64,000 nt of DNA from Methylorubrum populi (lineage in GTDB: Bacteria > Pseudomonadota > Alphaproteobacteria > Rhizobiales > Beijerinckiaceae). Both the position numbers and the translations under genes were made by a program. The DNA lies in assembly GCF_002355515.1 (NCBI RefSeq), contig NZ_AP014809.1, positions 3,620,501 through 3,684,500 on the forward strand, in the 5' to 3' direction. Below the pieces are notes generated by a model. That model saw only the letters and a program-made list of their open reading frames with translations, ran no database searches and was not told where the DNA came from. Positions 17,545 to 24,973 of the stretch are shown here, in pieces (within the stretch, counting starts at the first letter, position 1; each line of letters starts with the position of its first letter).

Positions 17545-18182
17545 TCCTGCCGGCCCGGGCTCTGCGCCGCGGCACCGCATCCGGCCTTGCCGTGCTCGCC
17601 CTGTGCGGCGCGGCGGTCGCCGCGCCGGCTCTTCGCTCGGGTGCCTACGGCAGCCTGACCCTGGCGGTCGACGGCGAGGCCGTGTCCGGCGTCTTCGTCG
17701 AGGGGCGCGGCGGAGCCGACGGAGTGCCGTCCTTCCATTGCATCTTCCTGCTGCGGGGCCGCCTCGCGGGCGGGCGCGCCGAGATCGAGACATGGTTTCC
17801 CGGCGAGCCGGAGCGCATCCGCGGCAGCCTCGCGGTCACGCCGGAGGGTGCTGCCCTGACGCTCGCCGAGGATCATGGCGGCTGTCCGATGACGACGGGC
17901 AGCATGGTCGGCAAGCCCTACGCGCTCATCCGGGAGGCGGGCGAGGAGGCGGGCGAGCCGGTGCAGGCTTGGCGCGGCGTCGCCCTGGTGACGGCGAAGC
18001 GGACGGTCTTCCGGCCCGCGCCGGGCCCGGCTCCAAAGCGCGGCCCCTATCTCGTCGAACACGATCCGGTGGTGATCTTGGAACGCAGGGACGGCTGGGT
18101 GCAGGCGCTCTACCGGGGCGGTGCGAAGCCGTTGGCGGGCTGGCTGCCCGAGGCCGACCTCGCCGCGGCCACCGCCCCCTGA
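17541..18182 (+). CDS. exported SH3-like-domain protein
   Basis: The 213-residue protein from the GTG overlapping the previous stop has a signal peptide (ALRRGTASGLAVLALCGAAVAA). Residues 30-130 form a beta-rich domain with one Cys pair (FHCIF, GGCPM). The last 65 residues (VTAKRTVFRPAPG to GWLPEADL) look like a bacterial SH3 domain, with the typical terminal GWLPE strand. Such domains bind peptides or peptidoglycan. Function unknown; coupled to the upstream exported protein. Confidence 0.65.
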   Translation: MILPARALRRGTASGLAVLALCGAAVAAPALRSGAYGSLTLAVDGEAVSGVFVEGRGGADGVPSFHCIFLLRGRLAGGRAEIETWFPGEPERIRGSLAVTPEGAALTLAEDHGGCPMTTGSMVGKPYALIREAGEEAGEPVQAWRGVALVTAKRTVFRPAPGPAPKRGPYLVEHDPVVILERRDGWVQALYRGGAKPLAGWLPEADLAAATAP

Positions 18183-18238
18183 GGCGCGGAACCGGCGACT
18201 TCTCCGGGCCGAGGCCCGCTTCACGAACGAGATGCATC

Positions 18239-18529
18239 ATGCCCCGCTTTCCCCTTCACGGCCTCACCCTGCTCGCGCTCGCGGGCGTCTCCGCCCCGAC
18301 GGCGTGGGCACAATCGCCGCCGGCCGGCCCACCGCGCCTTCCGACGACCTGGGAGGCACTCGACCAGTCGATGAGCGCGCTCCTGAACGGGGGGCACCGT
18401 ATCGTCTCGGCCACCGGTCCGAGCTTCACCCTGGAGCGGCAGGGCAGATACGTGGTCTGCGAGGTTCGCCCTCCGGGCGGCCTGCGCGGCAATGCGGAAG
18501 CCACCTCGACCTGCCACCGTGTGAATTGA
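18239..18529 (+). CDS. small exported protein
   Basis: A 96-residue protein from the ATG at 18239 with a clear signal peptide (LTLLALAGVSAPTAWA). The mature part is about 70 residues with two cysteines (VVCEVRPP, STCHRVN) that may pair. Third in a row of exported-protein genes, 57 bases after the previous stop. Its stop overlaps a possible TTG start of the next gene. No family recognised. Confidence 0.55.
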   Translation: MPRFPLHGLTLLALAGVSAPTAWAQSPPAGPPRLPTTWEALDQSMSALLNGGHRIVSATGPSFTLERQGRYVVCEVRPPGGLRGNAEATSTCHRVN

Positions 18530-18537
18530 GCGCCGCC

Positions 18538-19206
18538 GTGGACAAGCGGCTGCGGCAACGCTTCGACGACCTGTGGCGCCGGACGACCGGAAGAGCCGGC
18601 GCGGAGGCGGCGTGGCGGGCGCTCGATGCCGGCTATGGCGAGGCCGGACGCCACTATCATGGCTGGCACCACGTCGCGGACCTGCTGGAGGGCCACGACG
18701 CCGCGCGGCTCCTGCCGGATTTCACCGCACTCGATCACGACGCGATCGACCTCGCGATCGTCTTCCACGATGCGGTCTATGATCCGTCCCGCGCCGATAA
18801 CGAGGCCCGCAGCGCCGACCTGCTGCGCGTCCATGCCGGGCCGGCCGCGAGGTTGGGTCCGATCCGGGCGGCGGAGGCGATGATCCGGGCCACGGCCGCG
18901 CATGCGTCGAGTGCCGATCCGGCCACGCGGCTGATGCTGGACCTCGACCTCGCGGTTCTGGGCGCTCCGCGCCCGGCCTACGAGGCCTATGCCGCGGCGA
19001 TCCGGCGCGAATACGCGTCGGTTCCTGAACCGGCGTGGCGTCGCGGCCGGGCAGGCGTGCTCGATCGCTTTCTCGCCCGGCCGCGCCTCTACCAGACCGA
19101 CCCCATCCGCGATCGCCTCGAGGCACCGGCCCGCGCCAACCTCGCCGCCGAGCTGAACGGCCTTCGAGATGATCGCCCGGGACGGGGCGCGCAACCCGGT
19201 CCATAA
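18538..19206 (+). CDS. HD-superfamily metal-dependent hydrolase-like protein
   Basis: The 222-residue protein contains the signature of the COG4339 group of predicted HD phosphohydrolases. YHGWHHVADLLE lies near residues 37-48, and IVFHDAVYDPSRADNEARSA near 77-96 gives the His-Asp pair followed by the Asn-Glu-x-Arg-Ser motif. LDLDLAVLG near 145 is a further family block. Substrate unknown, probably a nucleotide. The start is unclear: GTG at 18538 is used, but a TTG at 18526 overlapping the preceding stop is equally possible. Confidence 0.72.
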   Translation: MDKRLRQRFDDLWRRTTGRAGAEAAWRALDAGYGEAGRHYHGWHHVADLLEGHDAARLLPDFTALDHDAIDLAIVFHDAVYDPSRADNEARSADLLRVHAGPAARLGPIRAAEAMIRATAAHASSADPATRLMLDLDLAVLGAPRPAYEAYAAAIRREYASVPEPAWRRGRAGVLDRFLARPRLYQTDPIRDRLEAPARANLAAELNGLRDDRPGRGAQPGP

Positions 19207-19281
19207 GGCGATCCGCGCCCGCCAACGCGATCGATTGCCGAGCGCCAAGCCGCCTTCCGGCGCGAGCCGCACGAGATCCCG

Positions 19282-20616
19282 ATGACCGTTTCCCCGTCCC
19301 CGACGCTGCACGCCCTTCGCCGCGGCGACTTGGCCGGCACCAGCGAACTGCGCCTCGGCGGAGAGCTGACCGAATTCCCGCCCGAGATCTTCGGGCTCGC
19401 CGAGACCCTGGAGGTGCTCGATCTCAGCGGATGCGGCCTCACCCGCCTCCCGGATGAGCTCGGACGTCTCAAGCGCCTGCGCGTCCTGTTCTGCTCGGGC
19501 AATCGCTTCGAGCGGCTGCCGCCCGCGCTCGGGGATTGCCCGGCCCTGAGCCAAGTCGGTTTCCGCGCCACCGGCTTGCGCGAGGTTCCGGCCGAGGCGC
19601 TGCCACCGTCCCTGCGCTGGCTCACGCTGACCGATAACCGGATCGAGGATCTGCCCGACGCCCTCGGCCGGCGGCCGCAGCTGCAGAAGCTGATGCTGGC
19701 CGGGAACCGGCTGCGCACCCTGCCGTCCTCGCTCGAAGACGCGCAGAACCTCGAATTGCTGCGTCTTTCCGCCAACTGGTTCGAGACGATGCCGGCCTGG
19801 CTCGGGACGCTGCCGCGCCTCGCATGGATCGCCTGGGCCGGCAATGCGCTCGATGGCGAGGCGGCGCCGGCCCCCGTTCCGCGCGTGCCCTGGGACGCCC
19901 TCGATCTCGGCCCGTGCCTCGGCGAAGGCGCCTCGGGGCGGATCTTCCGGGCGTCGTGGCGGAGAGCCGGGGAGACGCAACAGGTGGCGGTCAAGCTGTT
20001 CAAGGGGCGGATGACCAGCGACGGCCTGCCCGAGCGCGAGATGGAGGCCTGCCTCGCCGCCGGCCGACACCCCCACCTCACCGGCGCCCTCGGCCGGATC
20101 GAGGGGCACCCGGACGGTGCGCAGGGTTTGCTGATGCCGCTGATCCCGGACGGATGGCGGGTCCTGGCCGGACCGCCGAGCCTGAAGAGCTGCAGCCGCG
20201 ACGTCTACGCGCCGGACCTCGCCTTGGCGCCGCAGGTGGCGCTGCGGATCGCCGCCGGCGTCGCCCGGGCGGCCGCCCATCTCCACGACCGGGATGTACT
20301 TCACGGCGACCTCTACGCGCACAACACCCTCTGGGACGGCCACGCCGGCGAGGCGGTGCTGAGCGATTTCGGGGCCGCCTCCCTGCTGCCGCGCGGCGAG
20401 GCCGGCGCGCCCTGGCAGCGCGTCGAGGCCCGCGCCTGGGGCGTCCTGCTCGGCGAGCTGCTTGACCGCTGCGCCGAGGAGCCTCCGGGGATCGCCGCGC
20501 TGCGGGCGCTGGAACGGGCCTGCGACCAAACCGACGTGCGGGCGCGCCCCTCGATGGCGGAGGTCGTGGGGATCCTTACCCCGCTTCTGTCGCCGGAACG
20601 TCACGCTCCTGCATGA
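19282..20616 (+). CDS. leucine-rich-repeat protein kinase
   Basis: The 444-residue fusion has residues 20-190 as seven or so canonical short LRRs (LEVLDLSGCGLTRLPDELG and similar, 23-residue period). Residues 205-435 are a Hanks-type kinase. Kinase motifs are complete: glycine loop GEGASG (214-219), VAVKLF with Lys238, HGDLYAHN with Asp343 and Asn348, and SDFG with Asp362. HGD replaces the usual HRD. No membrane segment is present, so it is cytosolic. Such LRR-kinase fusions are known in proteobacteria without an assigned target. The LRR surface probably recognises a partner and the kinase phosphorylates Ser/Thr. It lies 6 kb from two other LRR genes. Confidence 0.88.
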   Translation: MTVSPSPTLHALRRGDLAGTSELRLGGELTEFPPEIFGLAETLEVLDLSGCGLTRLPDELGRLKRLRVLFCSGNRFERLPPALGDCPALSQVGFRATGLREVPAEALPPSLRWLTLTDNRIEDLPDALGRRPQLQKLMLAGNRLRTLPSSLEDAQNLELLRLSANWFETMPAWLGTLPRLAWIAWAGNALDGEAAPAPVPRVPWDALDLGPCLGEGASGRIFRASWRRAGETQQVAVKLFKGRMTSDGLPEREMEACLAAGRHPHLTGALGRIEGHPDGAQGLLMPLIPDGWRVLAGPPSLKSCSRDVYAPDLALAPQVALRIAAGVARAAAHLHDRDVLHGDLYAHNTLWDGHAGEAVLSDFGAASLLPRGEAGAPWQRVEARAWGVLLGELLDRCAEEPPGIAALRALERACDQTDVRARPSMAEVVGILTPLLSPERHAPA

Positions 20617-20715
20617 TCCATGACCCGTGCAGCCGCGTTGTGTCTGTTCCGGACATTGCGGCAAGATGCATGCCCGCATCGGCCACAACCCCTATGAGGA
20701 GCAGGACGAAACCGC

Positions 20716-22254
20716 ATGAGCGACCCGCGCGAGATCGAGCTGAAGCTGGAATGCGAGCCTTCCGACCTCGCCGCCCTGCAGGATCATCCGCTTCTGAGGG
20801 AGGCGGCGGTGCAGGAGGAGGCGGAACTCGCTTCCGTCTACTTCGACACGTCCGACCGGCAGTTGCTCGCGGCCAAGCTCGGCCTGCGGGTGCGCGAGAG
20901 CGCCGGCCGCTTCGTCCAGACCCTGAAGGCGGAGGGTGACGGGCTGTTCGACCGGCCGGAATGGGAGCAGCCGGTGGAGCGCTCCGAACCCGACCGGGCC
21001 GCCCTCGCCGACACGCCCTTCGCGCGTCAAGTCGAGGCCGACGCGGCGCTCGAGCCGCTCTTCATCACCCGGGTGACCCGGCGGACCTACCTCGTCGAGC
21101 AGGGCGAATCGCGCATCGAGGTCGCTCTCGACATCGGGCGGATCGAGGCGCCGGCCGCGGGCGACCGCATCCTGCCGATCTGCGAGGTCGAACTCGAACT
21201 CAAGGACGGGACGGCGAGCGATCTGTTCGCCCTCGCCCAGGCGATCGCGAACCTCGTGCCGGTCCGCCTCGGCGTGCGCAGCAAGGCCGAGCGCGGCTAC
21301 GCCCTGGCCACGGGCAAGCTCGACCGCGTGCGCAAGGCCGAGCCGGTGCCGCTTCGCGAGGACATGAGCGCCGCGGACGCCTTCCGCGCCGTGGCCCATG
21401 CCTGCCTGCGCCAGATGCGCATCAACGAGGACATCTTGCTCAAGGGCCGCGACGCCGATGCCCTGCACCAGATGCGCGTTGCGATCCGGCGCCTGCGCTC
21501 GGCCTTCTCCCTGTTCGGCGATCTCGTGGACGATCCGCTCGGCGTGCGCATCCGCACCGAGTTGAAGGAGGTCACCGAGCCCCTCGGCCGGGCGCGCAAC
21601 CTCGACGTCTTCCTCGCCACCATCCTGCCGGCCGAGCGCAAACGGCACCCCGACGAGACCGGCCTGCTCGGCCTCGAACGCCAGCTCGAGGACGAGCGCT
21701 CCAAGGCCTATCGCGACATCGCCGCGCTCCTCGGCTCGGACGCGTGGCGGATGCTGCTGCTCGACCTCGTCGGCTGGATCAATGCAGGCCCCTGGCTGCG
21801 GGACGAGAGCCCCGGCCGCACCTCGCTGCGCGAGGAGCCGGCCCGCGTCTTCGCCGCCCGCGAGCTCGACCGGCGGCGGCGGCAGGTGAAGCGGCGCGGG
21901 CGCCATCTCGACGAGCTCGAACCGGAGGAGCGTCACCGGGTCCGCATCGCCGCCAAGAAGCTGCGCTACGGCGCCGAGTTCTTCGCCGCGCTCTTTCCCG
22001 GCAAGAAGGCCGCCAAGCGCCACACCGCTTTCGGCAAGGCGCTGTCCGACCTCCAGGACCATCTCGGCGCGCTCAACGACATCGCCACCGGCGACGAGCT
22101 GATGCGGGACCTGACGGTGGAGCCGGTCGGCGCCTCGACGCTGTTCGCCGCCGGCATGACCGCGGCCGACATCGAGTCGCGCACCCGGACGCTGCTCGAG
22201 GCCGCGGCCGAGGCGCATGAGGAGCTGGTCGACACCAAGCCGTTCTGGCGCTGA
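20716..22254 (+). CDS. CYTH-CHAD domain inorganic triphosphatase-like protein
   Basis: The 512-residue protein has a CYTH domain (residues 1-200) that starts with the triphosphate-binding ExExK motif EIELK (6-10). A CHAD domain (about 215-500) of histidine-rich helices follows, with LHQMRVAIRRLRSAF near 250 and RIAAKKLRYGAEFF near 410. CYTH proteins of this YgiF type hydrolyse inorganic triphosphate, and CHAD domains bind polyphosphate. The enzyme is therefore probably cytosolic and linked to polyphosphate. A second CYTH gene follows at 22460. Confidence 0.92.
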   Translation: MSDPREIELKLECEPSDLAALQDHPLLREAAVQEEAELASVYFDTSDRQLLAAKLGLRVRESAGRFVQTLKAEGDGLFDRPEWEQPVERSEPDRAALADTPFARQVEADAALEPLFITRVTRRTYLVEQGESRIEVALDIGRIEAPAAGDRILPICEVELELKDGTASDLFALAQAIANLVPVRLGVRSKAERGYALATGKLDRVRKAEPVPLREDMSAADAFRAVAHACLRQMRINEDILLKGRDADALHQMRVAIRRLRSAFSLFGDLVDDPLGVRIRTELKEVTEPLGRARNLDVFLATILPAERKRHPDETGLLGLERQLEDERSKAYRDIAALLGSDAWRMLLLDLVGWINAGPWLRDESPGRTSLREEPARVFAARELDRRRRQVKRRGRHLDELEPEERHRVRIAAKKLRYGAEFFAALFPGKKAAKRHTAFGKALSDLQDHLGALNDIATGDELMRDLTVEPVGASTLFAAGMTAADIESRTRTLLEAAAEAHEELVDTKPFWR

Positions 22255-22459
22255 GACGGTTCGAGCCGCGAGCCGGGCGCTTTCGCAGGGCGGGAGCGCC
22301 CCCAGCCCGGCTCCCGTGTCAATGGATGAAAAGGCGTTCCGGGTCCGCTTGTTGCGGCCGTGGCCTGCGCGATACCCGATTGCACGCAATCGACCGCTGC
22401 CGTAACGCGGCGCGGTTGAAGGCGCGGGAACGTTTCCGCGACCAAAGTTTTTCGCGGTA

Positions 22460-22969
22460 ATGCGTTTCGAGGTCGAGCGGAAATTCCTCGTGGCCGATGA
22501 GGGCTGGCGGGCAGGGGTCACCTCGCGTCGCCGCCTCACGGACGGTCTGATCGGACAGTTCGCGACAGGCAACAAGGTGCGGGTACGGCTCGACGAGGAT
22601 CGGGCCTGGCTGACGGTCAAGGGGGAGCGCGTCGGTCTCGGGAGACCGGAATTCGAGTACGAGATCCCGCGCGCCGACGCGGAATCGATGATGGGCCTCG
22701 TCTGCGATACCTGCTTCATCGAGAAGACGCGGCACTGCGTGCCGCATGCCGGGCTGATCTGGGAAGTCGATGTCTACGCCGGAACCCTGACCGGCATGAT
22801 CCTGGCCGAGGTGGAGCTCGAGCACGAAGGCCAAGCGTTCGAGCCCCCGCCCTGGCTCGGCCGCGAGGTAACTGGGGATCCACGTTTCCGCCAATCGGCG
22901 CTGCTGCGCCGCTTCGGCGCGGCGGGGCGCGTCGTCACCCTTGAGGAGGTGCTGGCCGGGCCGCTGTGA
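22460..22969 (+). CDS. stand-alone CYTH domain protein
   Basis: The 169-residue single-domain protein has ExExK at residues 4-8 (EVERK) and the basic/acidic tunnel residues KVRVRLDED, WLTVKG and LAEVELEHE expected for a triphosphate tunnel enzyme. It belongs to the short CYTH group (NeuTTM-like) that hydrolyses tripolyphosphate. It lies 205 bases downstream of the CYTH-CHAD gene in the same direction, suggesting joint polyphosphate or nucleoside triphosphate metabolism. Convergent with the sigma factor gene. Confidence 0.9.
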   Translation: MRFEVERKFLVADEGWRAGVTSRRRLTDGLIGQFATGNKVRVRLDEDRAWLTVKGERVGLGRPEFEYEIPRADAESMMGLVCDTCFIEKTRHCVPHAGLIWEVDVYAGTLTGMILAEVELEHEGQAFEPPPWLGREVTGDPRFRQSALLRRFGAAGRVVTLEEVLAGPL

Positions 22970-22978
22970 GGCGCCGGC

Positions 22979-23860
22979 TCAGCGCGGGGCCGGCAGCGCC
23001 ACGGCCTCGGCCACGCGGCGCAGCTTGTCCGGGTTGCGGGTGACGTAGATGCCCGCGATCCGCCCGTCGCGGATCTCCAGCGCCGTCACCTGCAGCACGC
23101 CGCCGCGCTCCAGGCTGACGAAGCCCGGCAGGCCGTCCACTCGCACGGCCCGGACGAAGCGGGCGGGCGATGCGGCCTGCTTGCGGGCGAGCCCGGAAAA
23201 GAGCCGCAGGACGCGCTCGATCCCGAGGATCGGGTTGAGGAAGGCGATGACCTTGCCGCCCCCGTCCGCCCGCATCGCCACGGTCTGCGAGAGCAGGCCT
23301 TGCAGGGCGGCGACGTCGCCGCTGCGGGAGGCGTCGAAGAAGGCCCGCGCGATCCGCTCTCCCTCCTCGGGCGGCAAGGGATAGCGCGGGCGCTCGGCCC
23401 GCACGTGCTCCCGCGCCCGCACGGCAAGCTGGCGCACCGCCGGGGCCGCCCGACCCAGGGTCGCCGCGACCTCGTCGAGCGGCACGCCGAACACGTCGTG
23501 CAGGAGGAAGGCAGCCCGCTCCAGCGGCGAGAGCCGCTCCAGCGCCATCATCAGCGTGAGGGTGAGGTCGTCGCCGTCGATCGCCTCCTCCGGTTCAAGG
23601 TAGGGCTCGGGCAGCCACGTTCCGACATAGACCTCCCGGCGGGCGCGGGCGGACTTCATCGCGTCGAGGCAGAGCCGGGTGACGATGCGCGACAGGAAGG
23701 CCCCCGGCACCGCGACCGCGGCGCGGTCCGCCGCCTGCCAGCGCAGCCACGCGCTCTGCACCACATCCTCCGCCTCGGCGAGCGAGCCGAGCATCCGGTA
23801 GGCGAGGCGGGTCAGCCGGGGCCGCTCCGCCTCGAACGGATCGGCGGCTTCAGGCGGCAT
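22979..23860 (-). CDS. ECF41-family RNA polymerase sigma factor
   Basis: The 293-residue protein from the ATG at 23860 has sigma region 2 (residues 10-75) and region 4 (about 105-160). A SnoaL-like C-terminal extension of about 120 residues follows, which marks ECF41 (SigJ-like) factors. Group motifs seen are WLPEP after region 2, DGGGK near 215 and RNPDKL near the end. The extension acts as a built-in regulator, replacing a separate anti-sigma factor. Its start overlaps the carboxymuconolactone-decarboxylase-like gene by 11 bases. That pairing is the classical ECF41 context. A matching promoter lies at 24849-24875. Confidence 0.93.
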   Translation of the reverse strand: MPPEAADPFEAERPRLTRLAYRMLGSLAEAEDVVQSAWLRWQAADRAAVAVPGAFLSRIVTRLCLDAMKSARARREVYVGTWLPEPYLEPEEAIDGDDLTLTLMMALERLSPLERAAFLLHDVFGVPLDEVAATLGRAAPAVRQLAVRAREHVRAERPRYPLPPEEGERIARAFFDASRSGDVAALQGLLSQTVAMRADGGGKVIAFLNPILGIERVLRLFSGLARKQAASPARFVRAVRVDGLPGFVSLERGGVLQVTALEIRDGRIAGIYVTRNPDKLRRVAEAVALPAPR

Positions 23861-24314
23861 CGCGGGACGGGTCGGGACGGTGGACGCCGCGCAGGCCGAC
23901 CTGGAGCCGGTTCCACAGGTTGATGGCACCGATCATGAGCGTGAGCTGCACCTGCTCCGCCTCGGAGAAGGCCGCCCGCAGGTCGGCGTAGAGCGCATCG
24001 GGCGCGCCCGCCTCGGACAGGCGGGTCAGCGCCTCGGTCCAGGCCAGGGCCGCGCGCTCGCGCGGGCTGTAGAGGCCCGCCTCGCGCCACGCATTGAGCA
24101 GGACGATCCGCATCTCGCTCTCACCGTGCCGACGGGCCTCGGTGGTGTGCAGGCCGATGCAGTAGGCGCAGCCGTTGATCTGCGAGGCGCGCAGCTTCAC
24201 GAGGTCGATCAGGCCCCGCTCCAGATCGCCGCTCCGCAGGCTCGTCTCCACCGCCAGCATCGCCTTGATGGCCTCCGGCGCGTGATCGTAGGGGTTTTCG
24301 ACACGCGGTGTCAT
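23850..24314 (-). CDS. carboxymuconolactone decarboxylase / AhpD-like protein
   Basis: This 154-residue protein has the AhpD-type redox motif CAYCIGLH (about 49-56, Cys-x-x-Cys-x-x-x-His) in an all-helical domain. Such proteins reduce peroxides or alkyl hydroperoxides rather than decarboxylating. Being the partner gene of an ECF41 sigma factor, it is the likely main target of that factor. It lies 33 bases after the cupin gene and overlaps the sigma gene, so the three form one transcript. Confidence 0.9.
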   Translation of the reverse strand: MTPRVENPYDHAPEAIKAMLAVETSLRSGDLERGLIDLVKLRASQINGCAYCIGLHTTEARRHGESEMRIVLLNAWREAGLYSPRERAALAWTEALTRLSEAGAPDALYADLRAAFSEAEQVQLTLMIGAINLWNRLQVGLRGVHRPDPSRDAA

Positions 24315-24347
24315 GGACTTCTTCCTTCTCGTTGCGAACGGTGGTGT

Positions 24348-24782
24348 TCAGCGGATCGGCGTGGTCAGGCGGGTCTCGTCGCTGTCGAGGACGAAGACGG
24401 CGAGCAGGCGGGCCGGCTCGGTGGCGCTCGCATTGGCGCTCACGCCGTGGCGGTCGCCCGGCATCTCGGCGAAGCTCTCGCCGGCGCGGTAGACCCGCTC
24501 GGGCCCGTCGTTGACTTGGCTGCGGACCGCCCCTTCCAGCACCGTCGCGTAGATGAAGGCGCTGTTCGGGTGGCGGTGGGCGGGCGAGGCGCCGCCCGGC
24601 CCGTAGGTGACGAGCACGGCGCGCAGGCTCTTGCCCGGCACGTTCGGCAGAGCGCGGTCGAAGACAAGCGCCGTCGTGGCATCGCCGCCCGCCGCCGCCG
24701 CTCCGTCCTTCGTCTCGTGCGCGGCGGCGGCGCCCGTCAGCAGCACCGCGATTGCGGCAGCGCGCAGACATTCTCCTATCAT
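24348..24782 (-). CDS. exported cupin-domain protein
   Basis: The 144-residue protein from the ATG at 24782 has a GGAGG ribosome site. The signal peptide MIGECLRAAAIAVLLTG is followed by a single cupin fold: HRHPNSAFIYATVLEG supplies metal-binding histidines and GESFAEMPGDRHGVSAN the second cupin motif. Periplasmic cupins of this type often accompany redox-stress genes. It is first in the ECF41 operon, about 66 bases downstream of the predicted promoter -10. The enzymatic activity is unknown. Confidence 0.85.
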   Translation of the reverse strand: MIGECLRAAAIAVLLTGAAAAHETKDGAAAAGGDATTALVFDRALPNVPGKSLRAVLVTYGPGGASPAHRHPNSAFIYATVLEGAVRSQVNDGPERVYRAGESFAEMPGDRHGVSANASATEPARLLAVFVLDSDETRLTTPIR

Positions 24783-24848
24783 CGTCAGCCTCCATCGATG
24801 CGGCGACGAGGGGCCATCAGCCTGCCCCTCCCATCGCCTCGCACCCAT

Positions 24849-24875
24849 GACGAGGCCCGATCCCGCGCCGTGACA
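24849..24875 (-). promoter_or_regulatory. ECF41-type promoter of the cupin-sigma operon
   Basis: On the minus strand TGTCACG (24875-24869) is followed after 16 bases by CGTC (24852-24849). This matches the known ECF41 promoter pattern TGTCACA with CGTC at -10. It lies 66 bases before the cupin start, so the sigma factor probably controls its own operon. Confidence 0.65.
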
Positions 24876-24973
24876 TGACGCGCGAATTTTTTCGGATGCG
24901 GGACACGGCTTCGTCGTCGCGCCGCCGCGCGCTATGAAGGGCGGAGACGGGTTTCGAAGAAGGAGCGGGGGCG

